From Piper betle (taxonomy: Eukaryota; Streptophyta; Magnoliopsida; Piperales; Piperaceae), in the NCBI GenBank assembly GCA_033002965.1, contig JAURVB010003546.1, positions 1 to 64,000 on the forward strand: a stretch of 64,000 nt of DNA, written 5' to 3'. Shown piece after piece: positions 36,891-47,885 of this stretch. Position numbers and translations under genes: made by a program. The notes under the pieces are model-generated. The model saw nothing but the letters and a program-made list of their open reading frames with translations, was not told where the DNA came from and did no database searches. The first letter of the stretch is position 1; each line of letters opens with the position of its first letter.

Positions 36891-37408
36891 CGATTTTTAC
36901 TATGACCGATTTGCATACTTTCTTGAAGCAGAATCTTTCCAATCCGATTTAAATCACTCGGAATTGGCTGATTTTTGCAACCATGAGAAAAAAATTAACA
37001 AATTCGAGTAAAATTGGCCGATTTTTATAACTATACAAAAAAGAATAACTCCGACAATTTCAATAGTAGCCGGGACAACATTTTTATTTTTGGAAAAGAA
37101 TGTTGTCAGATTAAGCTGATTTTTAGAAAAAGGAAAATATCAATATAAACTAAATTAAATTTTATAGCCACTTATCTAAGCAGAAAGGTTGAAGATAAAT
37201 TATTTTTTTATAATTTTGAACATTTATAGGAACATTTTACTCGGCCATCTTAAGAATCTTCTAACATTCTTTTTGTAAAAAAAAGTTCAATCTAACTGGT
37301 AAATCGGTCATCACGCTAGGAGCCCATGGCGGCCCAAACCTAACCATGGTTAGACTGAAACACATAACTCTAGTCAGCACTCTAAAAAAAGTAATAAATG
37401 GGGCAAAA
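36891..37408. other. Upstream region of the PLL gene
   Basis: AT-rich with repeated 'ggctgatt' and 'ccgattt' words up to about 37030; nothing else recognised. It may contain regulatory sequence for the gene, but no element can be named with confidence. Confidence 0.3.
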
Positions 37409-37631
37409 AAAGTATATTTAATTAAAAAGAAACAAGAACGAAAAGGACGACGACTTACTTCAATTTACTCCACTACCAACTTACGCCATTCAAAAGTCAA
37501 CTCCTCTCTCTCTCTCTTCTTTTCTCCATCTCTCTCTTCAATGAAGTCGTTGTTTTGGGTTTTGATGGAATAGTTGTTGGATTTTTCTCGGCGGCCCCGG
37601 TTTCTCTCTCTTCTTCTTCCTCCACTTGGCC
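37409..37631 (+). promoter_or_regulatory. Core promoter and 5' leader of the PLL gene
   Basis: A TATA-like gtatatttaattaa lies at 37409-37422, about 220 bases before the start codon. A pyrimidine patch (tctctctctctcttctttt and similar) spans 37500-37540, a common feature near plant start sites. The leader also contains an upstream ORF at 37541-37573. The transcription start itself cannot be seen. Confidence 0.45.
37541..37573 (+). CDS. Upstream ORF in the PLL leader
   Basis: Eleven codons including the stop: ATG at 37541, TAG at 37571, encoding MKSLFWVLME. It ends 58 bases before the main start codon and does not overlap it. It is the only upstream ATG between the pyrimidine patch and the main start; a second in-frame ATG at 37565 shares its stop. 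Such uORFs can lower main-ORF translation, but a role here is inference and conservation is unknown. Confidence 0.4.
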   Translation: MKSLFWVLME

Positions 37632-40600
37632 ATGGGCAACGGACTCGGAAAGATCTCTGTTTGCTTCTCCGCCGACAACTACCACCACGACGGCCATCTC
37701 CGCCGCCGGCGCCACCGCCATGACCTTGCCGTCGTTCTCACCGAGCCCCTCGATGAGGGTCTGGGCCACTCCTTCTGCTACGTTCGCCCCGACTCATCCA
37801 AAGTCCTCTCCTCCAAAGTCCACCACTCTGACGAGCCACCGGCGTTCCGGTCCATCTCCGGCGCCTCCGTCAGTGCCAACACTTCAACGCTACTCTCCAC
37901 CGAGCTCTACACAGCGGGGCTCGATCGGTCGTCGTCCGCGGCGTTCGAGAGCTCCAACTCCTTCGCTTCCATCCCCCTCCAACCCGTCCCACGGTGGGGG
38001 GCGGGAAGCTATTCTGGCCCGATAGCCGCCAGCGCCGGCGCCTTCTCGGGGCCGATGGAGCGAGGGTTCATGTCAGGGCCGATCGAGAGAGGGTTCCTGT
38101 CGGGGCCGCTCGACCGCGGCGGGATGTTTTCCGGCCCGCTGGCCGCGGAGCCGGTTAACGAGCAGCTCCGACGCAGCTTCTCCCACGGTGGGTTCGGGTT
38201 CCACCAATTCCGACGGTTCACGAGGAAGGCGTCGATGATTCGTGCGATCAGGAAGGCAATTTACAAGACGGTTATGTTTCGGGGTGGGCAGAACTCGGTG
38301 GTGGCGCCCGTTAAAGGTCCGATTTTGGCCAAGGATTTCGATTGGGCGGCGGCGAGGATCGGGCCGGAGAACCTCACGGTGAGCAGTGCCACCAATCTGA
38401 GCTCCGATTTAAGCCTTGACGATGACGATTCGTTGGAGGGTCAGAATTTGCAGTGGGCGCAGGGGAAAGCAGGGGAGGATCGTGTTCACGTCGTCGTCTC
38501 TGAAGAGCACGGGTGGGTGTTCGTCGGGATTTATGATGGTTTCAATGGCCCGGACGCACCCGATTTCCTGCTCTCCAACCTCTACCCCGCCATTCATAGG
38601 GAGCTCAAAGGCCTGCTTTGGGAAGACAAGGTGGAGAAACAATCATCGTCTTTTGCCGTGGAGGTGGAGCAGGAGCGGGCGGCCGATCAACCCATATCAG
38701 ACGAGCCCACCTCAATCAACATTCGTGCCCCTCATTGTTGGGTTGAAGCAGAGAATTACCCAATTGAGAGCAGTCGAGCTTCGACTTCGGGCGCATTCGA
38801 TGCTAAAAGGAGTAACCGATCGGGGATGAAGTCCAAGAGCCGGCTCAAGAATGCGGCCAAGCGGTGGGAGGAAAACCAGAGGAAGTGGAAGAGCGAGTGG
38901 GAGAAGGAAAGGCTACAGCTTGAGCGCAAATTGAAAGAGCAACTGAGCAGGTCGGGTTCTAACGCTGGAGTAGACCATTCTGATGTGTTGAAAGCTTTGT
39001 CTCAGGCTCTAAGGAAGACAGAGGAAACGTTTCTGGACATAGCCGATAGCATGGTGATGGAGAATCCCGAGCTCTCTCTGATGGGTTCCTGCGTGCTTGT
39101 GATGTTGATGAAAGGGGACGATGTTTACCTCTTGAATGTTGGGGATAGCAGAGCTGTTGTAGCGCAGAAAGCAGACCTTGATGTGTGGGGGTCACTCGGT
39201 AAAGATGTTCAAGACCTTGAACGGATCAATGAGGAGACACTGAACGACCTGGAAGCGTCTGATGCAGAGCAATCTGGGATTTCGCCACCATCTTTATGTG
39301 CCCTCCAGCTTTCTGTGGATCACAGTACGAGCGTTGAAGAGGTAATAAAACAGTGACGTCTTGTCTGGTCTAAGATCTAGTGTTGTGTTGCAGGTCAGTT
39401 AATTTGATGTTATGCTGCCCTGTAGGAAGTTCATAGAATTTTGCTAGAGCATCCGGATGATGCATCTGCTATAACCAACGACCGTGTGAAGGGTACTTTG
39501 AAGGTTACTCGTGCTTTTGGCGCCGGATTTCTTAAAAATGTAAGTGTTCTATGTGTTTCTGTTCATTGTTTTTTATCTATAGAAATGCATCCAACCATTT
39601 TTAGCGGACTAGGAATAAAACAGTGCCTTGTTCATCAACATTTACTGGGTATACAATCTTTTCAGCTTGTCATGTCTTGACCGCAGGATATGTTGATCTT
39701 TCACTTCCAAAATTTGTACAATTATGCTCTCTTTGGTTAGCATGCAAGAAACTAACCAAACACGAAAGAAACAGAATAGTAATATCGAAAAACATTGATC
39801 TTCAATAAAAACTTATCCATTTTCAGTGCATGGTTATGCAATATATTGGATTGGCAATTCTCCTTCAGGGCTTGAGTAGCTGTGTATCTGACTCAGATGC
39901 ACTGCCCTTCAAGTCCTTACTCTGAGAACGATGTATCCATGATAATATCCTGTCAAATTATGCCTAGTGATGAAGTACTAAAGTGCAAATCAACTTATGA
40001 AATTTGGTTCATTCTCCAGGTTTTAGTAAATATGACAGATACAATTATGTTAATTACCTATGAACGATCACTTTTAAATTTTTTGGTACTGAATTGAAAG
40101 AGTTTTAGGTTTTTTTATTATTGATCTTGTAAAAATTCTGTAAGTCGAGCTTTGTAGCATTGGTAGAGGACAAGGTTGCTAACTTGGTGCGGCTTTATTT
40201 GAGCTCGCCCGTCTGAGGGAAGCCGAGGCTTATGCACCTTCCTTTTTGTCAAGTTTCTAAACAATAAAATTCAATACGTTGTAGGGAATTGGTTGACTCT
40301 CTTTAATATCTCTACACATGCAACTCTTTTTATTGTGCACATTCCAAAATTATCAGACATTAACGATATTACTCAAAAAGTGGTTGTGTATATTTAAAAC
40401 ATCAGTTGGAAGTTAAGTTTTAAATGCGATTGGCTTCAAATCCTTTAACAGTCGTTGACCCACCCTCTTTACTAGTCCGTATGGTCTTAAAGATGCCACG
40501 TCATCATTCCAGACTTTGATTGATTTCTGAATTTTCTGCAGCCAAAATGGAACAATGCACTCCTTGAAATATTCAGAATTGATTATGTGGGAACAGCACC

Positions 40601-41010
40601 GTATATCAGTTGTTGCCCGTCTCTTTATCACCACAGATTGGGCCCAAAAGATAGATTTTTGATACTGTCATCTGATGGCCTCTACCAATATTTCACTAAT
40701 GAAGAAGCAGTTGCTGAAGTTGAAACATTCATTGAAACGTCTCCTGAAGGAGATCCTGCACAACACCTTGTTGAGGAACTCCTCTTTCGAGCTGCGAAAA
40801 AGGCTGGTAAGATATATTACTTTCACTCTTTTTTAATTACATTTCAGATTACTAAAATCCAGTAAAAAACTTTTATCTTGCTTCTCTTTTGTAGATATGG
40901 ACTTTCATGCGTTACTAGAAATACCACAAGGAGATCGCCGCAGATATCATGATGACGTCTCCATCATTGTTATCTCCTTGGAAGGTCGGATATGGAGATC
41001 ATGTGCTTGA
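37632..41010 (+). CDS. PLL: POLTERGEIST-like PP2C protein phosphatase (PLL4/PLL5 type)
   Basis: Four coding exons with GT-AG introns: 37632-39341, 39426-39539, 40542-40806, 40895-41010; 734 residues. The start is ATG 37632 (gccATGG context), giving MGNG with Gly2 for myristoylation, as in POL/PLL proteins; this suggests membrane attachment. N-terminal family motifs: [17 protein letters not shown] (near residue 39), [22 protein letters not shown] and repeated GFxSGP units. A charged probable coiled coil is at about 397-432. The PP2C catalytic domain runs from about 270 to 730: [14 protein letters not shown] (281 on), metal-site YDGFNG (D302 G303), NVGDSRAVV (D505), [27 protein letters not shown] (D653) and HDDVSIIVI (D716, D717), ending RIWRSCA. 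PLL phosphatases act downstream of receptor kinases in plant development. The acceptor and donor phases all keep the frame. The exact PLL number is by motif resemblance only. Confidence 0.95.
39540..40541 (+). other. Intron 2 of the PLL gene
   Basis: Begins gtaagt (39540) and ends ttttctgcag (40541); 1002 bp, against 84 and 88 bp for introns 1 (39342-39425) and 3 (40807-40894). It splits the codons after GAGFLKN and before PKWNNALLE in phase 0. The extra length may include a tRNA-like repeat at 40149-40250. The small ORFs inside are intronic. Confidence 0.9.
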
Positions 41011-41430
41011 AAAAGGTTGGAAACTAATAAGCTAAGCTTTCAAGAAAGTGAAAAATACAAGGAAGAGACTTGGTTACTTTTTGCTGTTAATTACCTGAGC
41101 TTTTTGTATTATAGGCCGTTGAAGCTCGGGGAAGAGGGCTTAAGCTCTTGTCCTTGTATCCTCTTAACATGGTCGTTGAGGCTGCATCCAAAAGCCTACT
41201 ACAAGCTTGTACTTAGATATTCTTTACAAGGTAGAAGATTGAAAGCCCATAATAAGATTAAACACATCCTTCTTGTGTTAGTTAGATATTGGTAGTTCAT
41301 GTTCTGCAAATTGGGAACTCTGTCAATAGATTTCTGGCGACTGTAATAGCTTCGGGTTCTTGATTGGTCTTCGTAATCATCGTGATTTCGTAAATACCTA
41401 ATGAGTAACGATTAACTATGATAATAAATT
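41011..41430 (+). other. 3' untranslated region of the PLL gene
   Basis: Follows TGA at 41008-41010. A polyadenylation-type AATAAA lies at 41423-41428, and aataagattaa at about 41251 is an alternative. A tract ending tttttgtattatag at 41115 looks like a splice acceptor, so a 3' UTR intron of about 100 bp is possible. The ORF at 41017-41295 shows no known domain. Confidence 0.5.
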
Positions 41431-41618
41431 AGTTGCATTAGAAATAGAAAGATTCAAAAATTCCTTATGATTGAATTTCATGATTCAAAGAACAGATAAG
41501 CACATGGGATGCGTTCCGAGGTGTAGGAATAATCTTTTTTATATTTGTATCTGTATCCGATTTGATCTAGTCAAAGACAGATGATCCATCTAAATGTATG
41601 ACTAGTTAATTTACGATT

Positions 41619-41651
<33 letters not shown>

Positions 41652-43751
41652 CTAGAGAGAGAGAGAGAGAGAGAGTAATGTTACTGAAAGAAGCCTTTAA
41701 AGGAAAGAAACTTTGAAAAACTTACTTTCAACCATTAGGTTAGATAAATGTTTCAGATGAAAACAAAGTTTTTAAGTGAATTTATCTGAAAGTAAAATAC
41801 CCTTTACCTATTTTTTAAGTGTTTCCTGCCTCCTCTTCCCGGGTGAGAAACTATGACTACCATCATCAACGACAATTGACGTGATTACGTGACTTCCCCG
41901 CCTTGTTCCCCTGCTATCTTAGGTTCGTTCTCTTTACTAAAACGAAGGCCTATGTCTCCTTCTGTGTCTAATTTTATTTTGTAATTGGCGGTTCTCAGCG
42001 ATTAGGAAATCACAGCCGACCACAAATAGTAGCCAAGTGCCAAAAATTTGGATGTACAGGTATCAAAACTCATCGTAGGTGGACTACGCACTTATATTGA
42101 AGTGTTAATGCAAGTACATGACAATAAATTTCGTAGTACGTTCAATCCAACCCAATTCTGGATAATGTACGTTAACAAGTGATTTTCTAGGAATAATGAT
42201 AAGCCTACCTTGAATTAGATTTTACGTATTGAAATAAAAAAACCTCATTTTTATGTCCATTGCCTACTCTATGTTCCAAATTATTTTATTCCTTGAATTT
42301 TCTTTTGCATGATTGGAATAGATAAAGCTATATTGTTAATTACTTGATTAGTTCTAAAAGAGAAGTTTTGTAAATTTCATCCGGTGTTTTCTATTTCTAC
42401 TAGTGGTCATATAATATGGGCTAGGATAGGTGAAGGGCGTCAGTGGGATAGATTTTTTATGCAGGCCTACATTTTTTGAGATAATTTGGAAACTTCCACA
42501 TCTACTGCAACTTCAATATCCTTATCAATATCACTCTTTTATGCTGCATGAGGAAATTAGAATTTTAAATAATTTTTGGTGAATTGCAGTTAGCACCTGA
42601 TATTAATCTGCTTATATAACTTGCAAATGGAGAATACTGTACGATAAATTAGCAATTTGATTGATTTTAGTGGATAGATTTTTAAAATTTTTTTATTGGA
42701 CAACCATTGAAGCTGGACCTATTCCAGAAATAACCTATTTCGCGTATTGGATAGCACTGGTTAAGTTGTGAAGATTGATTTTGCATTTAGATATTATTAG
42801 GTTGAGTTTGGTTCGTTATTTAGGTTCATATTCATTTTGACATATTGAATGATCCAAAAGTTATAGAGCTCTTAAATCACTTTTAGCCTCTGTCAATATT
42901 ATGTGGATCTTTAGCTTAATTTGGATAAGCACTAAGGAATAGAAGAAAACCTAATTTTTGAGATATAGTGGTTTGAACCCACTAAGATCCTAGCATTATT
43001 TTTGCTATTATATCTGAATTTTGGGTTTTTTTATGTTTGAAGCGGGGTGGTTTGTTTGAACAGACAACGTGGGAAAGCAATTTGTGATGGAAGGGAACTT
43101 GTATGAACTTGTGAAGCTTATTATATATGTATATTGTATAGCGAGAATATCACATTGCTTTTTATGTTTTGGTTTTCTAAACATTGTAGTTCACTGATCA
43201 TTGTTGGCAAGATTTATAATGACATCTATGTCGCGTTTGACGATAATATGTTGCAGAACGTAGATAAGCTAATAAATAGAGAAAATTGAATTAGTTCCCT
43301 ACTTATGTCATATAAAATAAATTCATGTCTATCAAAGAACATGTATTTGGAAATTTGGGCATGAAATCTCATATTTAATTTGGGAAGAAAGCAATAATAT
43401 AGGTTGTTAAACACCGAAGGAAGAGGCCTGCGGCCTGCCAGTAAGCACGGACAACTCCAACAATTTTTCAAGTATCTCGAGTATTCCACAGCAGCGGCAA
43501 ACTTTCTCAAAATGCTCCTATAATTGGAGTGACTGGTCAAATTGTACTGTATCCAAATTAATAATCATATACATTAAATATATAAAAAATTCAAGTAAGA
43601 AAAGTAACCTGTTCATACATGCTAGCAATCATTCAATAAAAACAAAATATACCAAATGCCCTTCAATCTGAATCCAATCAAATAGATAATTCTGCAATCC
43701 ACTTTGATTAATTTTTCCCAATATGGCCTCAATAAAATACATTGAAATATA
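41431..43751. other. Intergenic DNA
   Basis: AT-rich, no gene, LTR end or RNA gene recognised. The ORF at 43226-43540 on the minus strand has no motif and no promoter-like context. Apart from a microsatellite near 41624-41675 this is the least repetitive non-genic stretch in the window. Confidence 0.4.
41624..41675. repeat. Compound (TA)n(GA)n microsatellite
   Basis: An uninterrupted TA run (41624-41650), a short 'cta' junction and about eleven GA units. Its near-purity suggests recent length change; it lies about 200 bp beyond the likely polyadenylation signal of the PLL gene. Confidence 0.95.
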
Positions 43752-44434
43752 TGTTGGGCCCTTTTGGCCCCAAAAGGGACTTGCAATAGATGTTAGTAGC
43801 CTTTTTAATCAAAAAATTAACTTAGAGAATAAGGCTTTCATATTAGCATATATACAAGTAACAAACATCATCTACGATCGATGTGGGAGATATCCAACAA
43901 CTCCCCTTCACACATCGGCGACCCCAAAACTATTATCGTCCGGCAATCTCCTCTTCATCAAACGAAGCTCACGTATCATCACTTGATAAACTCCCCTTAA
44001 ATCATTAGGTGGAATCCATAAAGGAAACTCAGATAATCTGCGTAGGTAAATACCAAATCTCTTAAGATCGTAACCTGACTTTGATGCCATTATCAAGCCT
44101 CCTGGGCTTCCAAAAGGGACTTGCAATATGTGTCATGAACCTCTCTTAATCCAAAAGTTAACTTAAGGAATAAGGTTTTCCCATTAGTATATATACAAAT
44201 TACCAACATTATCTACAACTGATGTTTTAGGGTCGCTCGATGTGTGAAGGGGAGTTGTTTGGTTTATACCATATCGGTTGTGGATGATGTTAGTGAGTTG
44301 TATATATGCTAATGGGAAAGCCTTATTTCTTAATTTAATTTTGGATTAAGAGAGGCTTGTAATATCTATTGCAAGTCTCTTTTGGGGCTCAAAAGTGGTA
44401 TCAAAGCCTAGTTGGGGGCCCAAAGGGCCCAACA
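43752..44434. mobile_element. Composite TRIM with inverted outer LTR ends
   Basis: 683 bp flanked by ATATA on both sides (43747-43751, 44435-44439). Order: minus LTR 43752-43899 (left end TGTTGGGCCC, right end TATCCAACA); reversed polypurine tract (actccccttcacacatcgg); minus interior with PBS CCTGACTTTGATGCCA at 44074-44089; second minus LTR from about 44092, broken near 44227; then a plus-oriented interior end with the same purine tract (tgtgtgaaggggagt) and a plus LTR 44256-44434 ending CCCAAAGGGCCCAACA. Both outer ends are thus LTR 3' ends, inverted to each other. The interior holds no protein gene; the frame 43908-44126 (minus) lies in the interior and second LTR. Confidence 0.75.
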
Positions 44435-44754
44435 ATATATCCCTTTCATGCTTAAGTGAAATCATCTTCACTTTCTTTTATGTTTTCCCTACAAGAAAAA
44501 AGAACCTAGTGAGATAAATCATCATTTTCTATTTTTTAACCAATTACATTTAAATTTAACTTCAGACCTACTTAGTTTTTGTCAAAATGGGGCAGTTCCA
44601 CTTGTCATGATCAACACCTCGCTTACTACATAATTATGAAACCTGGCCGGTTGGTCCGAAGTTTTATGTTCAGCTTGTCTTTAGCTCGATTTGGGTAGTG
44701 ATGCAAGATCCTAGGATGGGCCAGTTTTTTATTAATTAATTAAGTTAAACCAAG
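44435..44754. other. Unassigned sequence
   Basis: No gene recognised. It joins the TRIM composite to the start of the RT relic. A word similar to part of 5S rRNA (cctaggatggg near 44710) is too short to mean anything. Confidence 0.3.
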
Positions 44755-46640
44755 TTGGGTGCACTGGTGCTATTCGTCGGGAAGAAGGATGGAAGCATGA
44801 GTTCATGCATCGATTACATAATGTTAAACCGTGCAACTACTAAGAACAAATACCATCTTCCTCACATTGATGATTTATTCGATCAGTTGGGTTCAATAGT
44901 TGTCTTCTCAAAAATTGATTTAAAGTCAGGATACTACCAGTTAAAGATTAGGGTATAAGACATCCCAAAAACTTCATTCCAGACTAGATATGACTACTAT
45001 GAGTTTTTTGTCATGTCTTTTGGATTGACCAATGCTCTAATAGCATTTATAGACTTGAGGAACCGAGTGTTCAGTCCATATTTGAACTAGTTTGTGTCAT
45101 TACATTCTGGTATTCTCTTCGTCCAGGGAAAAGCATGAGCAACATCTAAGGATTGTATTGTAGACACTAACAGAGCAAAGATTGCACGGGAAGTTTTCAA
45201 AGTACAGTTTTTGGTTGTCAGAAGTGAACTTTCTCGATTATATCATCTTAGGAGAAGGATTGGTAGCAGTGTCATTAACTTAGCATGCTACAGGCCAGAG
45301 ATAGTTAATTGGAATGATGGCAAGATTGATTATTTAGCCAAGTGTGCTTGAACAGATTAGGGTTGCACAAGAAGTAGATCAATAGTTGAGGTAGTGGTTG
45401 GAATAGGGAACACATCAGGAATTGGCCAGAGATACAGGTGAGTTAGTTTGACAGAGTGGTCAACTATTTGTGTCAAATGTTTTAGAGTGTCCCAAACTTT
45501 GAAGTATAGTTCTTCACAAAGCTCATACGTTGAGATGCTCAGTGCATCCAAGTAGAGTGAAGATGTACTACGATGTCCAACGAACATATTGGTGGCCATG
45601 AATGAAGAAGAGGAATACGACAGAGTTGCTAGATATTTGGTGTGCCAGCAAATGAAAGCTGAGCATGTACGCCCAAGTGAAACACAACAGCCATTAGAAG
45701 CCTCAGAGTGGAAGTGGGAGAGTATAGTGTAGGACTTTTTAGTCAGTTTGCCTAGGACCCACTAACAGAAGGATGCTATATAGGTCATAGTAGATCGATT
45801 CACAAAGAGAGCACACTTCGTACCAATCAGGATGGATTACCTGATAACCACTTTTGCCACGCTATAAAGAGACTAGATAGTGAGGCTACATGGAGTGCTA
45901 TGGGAGATCATATTAAATAGGGATCTGAGGGTCACATCTCGATCTTGGAAAGCTTTTTAGGCATCTATGGGCACCGAGTCGATATTCAGCACAGACTTAT
46001 ACCTTCAAACATATGGACAGACTGAGAGAACCATACATATCTTGGAGGATTTGCTCCAAGCGTGCATTCTGGACTTTGGAGGAAGTTGGGAAGAGCATTT
46101 ACCTCGAGTGGAGTTCTCTTATAACAACAATTATTAGGCCACAATTAGAATGGTACCATTCTAGGCTATATGGTAGACCGTATCGATCACTAGTATGTTA
46201 GGTGCAAGACAGTGAACCAGTAGTAGTAGAGCTAGAAATGATCCAACATACGTAGGAAGTGGTAATGCGGATCCAAAAGAGAATAAGGTCAACTTAGGAT
46301 AGACAAAAGTTATACCAATCAGTGTAGACATGAGATTCATTTCGAGATCACGTTCTCCTGAAGGTCTCTCCAACTAAGGGAAACATGAGATTTAGGACCT
46401 GAAGGAAATACAATATGCGATATATTGAACCATTTGATGTGATCAAGGGCATTGGACTTGTGGCTTACAGGCTAGCATTGCCGCCTCATCTATCAATGTG
46501 CACGATGTCTTCCATGTGTCATTGCTGAAGGCATACCATCCAGGCATCTCTCATGTTGTCAGTTTCAGAGAGATAGAACTGTAACTCAGACATGACATAT
46601 CCAAAAGATGCAGTTCATATTATGAAAAATTTTAGAAGGA
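44755..46640 (+). pseudogene. Decayed pol of a Tekay/Del-like chromovirus
   Basis: In order, over several frames: reverse transcriptase (44755-45060: [44 protein letters not shown]), the degraded second half (HEQHLRIVL, KFSKYSFWLSEVNFL near 45130-45240), an integrase HHCC-type region (45520-45680: YWWPMNEEEEYDRV, CQQMKAEH), the integrase core (45700-46130: WKWESIV, VDRFTKRAHFVPI, QTYGQTERTIHILEDLLQA) and the C-terminal region before a chromodomain (46380-46540: YIEPFDVIK, YRLALPPHLS). The active-site DD of RT is lost (frame reads CHYILV). At least ten stops or frameshifts make it dead. Gag and protease are missing on the left. The polypurine tract and a family A LTR follow, tying LTR family A to this lineage. 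Confidence 0.9.
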
Positions 46641-46662
46641 AATTTTTCTAAAGAAGGAAGGT
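46640..46662 (+). other. Polypurine tract
   Basis: The motif aatttttctaaagaaggaag then gt immediately precedes TGTAAAACC at 46663. It matches the position and composition of the tract at 9915-9951 and marks the end of the chromovirus interior. Confidence 0.75.
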
Positions 46663-47394
46663 TGTAAAACCTATGACTCAAGTCAGAGTTTTACATTAGT
46701 GAACTAGTCGGTTCAACCATCAGTTCGAGTTGAATTACTTTCAAGATCCGCATGCTGAGCCGAGGCCAGTCGTGCATTATGAATGATGGGAATCAAGCGT
46801 ACTCGAGTATATAATGATAACGTCAGAAAGTTAATGAGAAATGAGTTTTCAAAATATATGATAGTATGCTATTATTTATTTTATGTATTTAATTGTAAAA
46901 TTATTTTTAGGCCGAATAATGCATAAGGATGCGTTATATAGTAGTATGGATGGGTTATTAGTTATAGAACATGATGTTTTGATATTATGGTGTGTACTAA
47001 ATTTTAAAGGATTTTCCCATAATTTTCTGCATTTTTAAATGAATTTATTATGAGATTGCCCCTGCTTTCCTCCCCTAACCCCCGATGCTAGCCCCATCCT
47101 TACCGTCGATGCCCCATCCGGCTGACGATCTCTGCCACCACCTTGCCGTCGACGCCCTCTTCTTTGAAGCCGAGCTTTCCCCCACACCGAGTGCCGCAGC
47201 CAAAGCCTGTCAAGGGCCAATCGAACAAGTCGACCGACCGCGGCCGACTCACTGCCGCTGCCGGTGGTCATCGCCGCCACTGCTGCCCTCATCACTACCA
47301 CGATCGGATCAAGCTCACCGAGCTGGTGCCGACCCATAGCCCGATTGCCTCGTCGGAATAGCACCTGAAAAATCGCCGGAAAGCCACTGAAGAT
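46663..47394 (+). mobile_element. Family A LTR, 3' truncated (3' LTR of the chromovirus)
   Basis: Starts TGTAAAACCTATGACTCAAG and contains the A blocks 'gtcagagttttacat', 'ctagtcggttcaacc' and 'gggttattagttatagaac', then a GC-rich cassette (47050-47360). It is cut at about 47395 by an inverted piece of family B. The ORFs in the cassette (47035-47364, both strands) are compositional. Confidence 0.8.
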
Positions 47395-47885
47395 TGATGA
47401 AATATTTAAGATTCATTTTGAGATAAAATAACCTAGTTATTTTTACCTATAACATTGTTATTCTTTGATATGCCATCAGACCGAAGAATTGGGATGTTTT
47501 AGGTTGTATCAGAGTGAACCTGGTTTCGTATTTAATGGATAGTGGTATATGAAGAGTCATATAGAGGAATTTTGATGACAAAATTTCCTTAAGGTGGGTG
47601 GAATGTAATATCAGACCGAACAATTAGGACGTTTTATGTGCTATTAGAGTGAACATGGTTCCATATTTAATGGATAGTGGTATGTTAACAATCATATAAA
47701 GGAATTTTGATGGCAAAATTTCGTTAAGGTGGGTGGAATGTAATATCCATCCCAAAAGTTATGTTAGTCTCACATATAATACCTATTGGGGTATAATCCA
47801 ATATATTAGGCTATTGAGCAAAATTTTACATTATGACTTTAATATATTTTCAAATACGAAAATTCCCAAGTTGGGATATTGTAAC
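47395..47885 (+). mobile_element. Rearranged family B LTR end and interior
   Basis: 47397-47440 is the start of a B LTR in inverted orientation (gataaaataacctagttatt). It is joined to a plus-strand LTR end (gaccgaagaattgggatg, ending near 47501) and a PBS-like ttgtatcagagtg (47504 on). The interior then carries a 135-bp tandem duplication and ends with the B polypurine-side text (aaaattcccaagttgggata). The B element continues at 50617, after a family A solo LTR that inserted here. Confidence 0.7.
47476..47745 (+). repeat. 135-bp tandem duplication including the PBS region
   Basis: Units 47476-47610 and 47611-47745 both begin tcagaccgaa and end ggtgggtggaatgtaata. Each contains an LTR end, a primer-site-like core (tcagagtg or ttagagtg) and the early interior. 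The units differ at many positions, so the duplication is not recent. Confidence 0.85.

Noticed and set aside
37555..38025. A 156-codon Ser/Pro-rich ORF overlapping exon 1
   Set aside because: Out of frame with the PLL coding sequence, uses a non-ATG start, and has no known domain; it is a shadow of a GC-rich exon.
41017..41295. A 92-codon ORF after the PLL stop codon
   Set aside because: It lies in the likely 3' UTR, has no recognised motif, and contains a probable splice acceptor.
44690..44735. A short match to part of the 5S rRNA internal promoter, which might indicate a Cassandra element
   Set aside because: Only about ten bases match and the other box elements and LTR features of Cassandra are absent.
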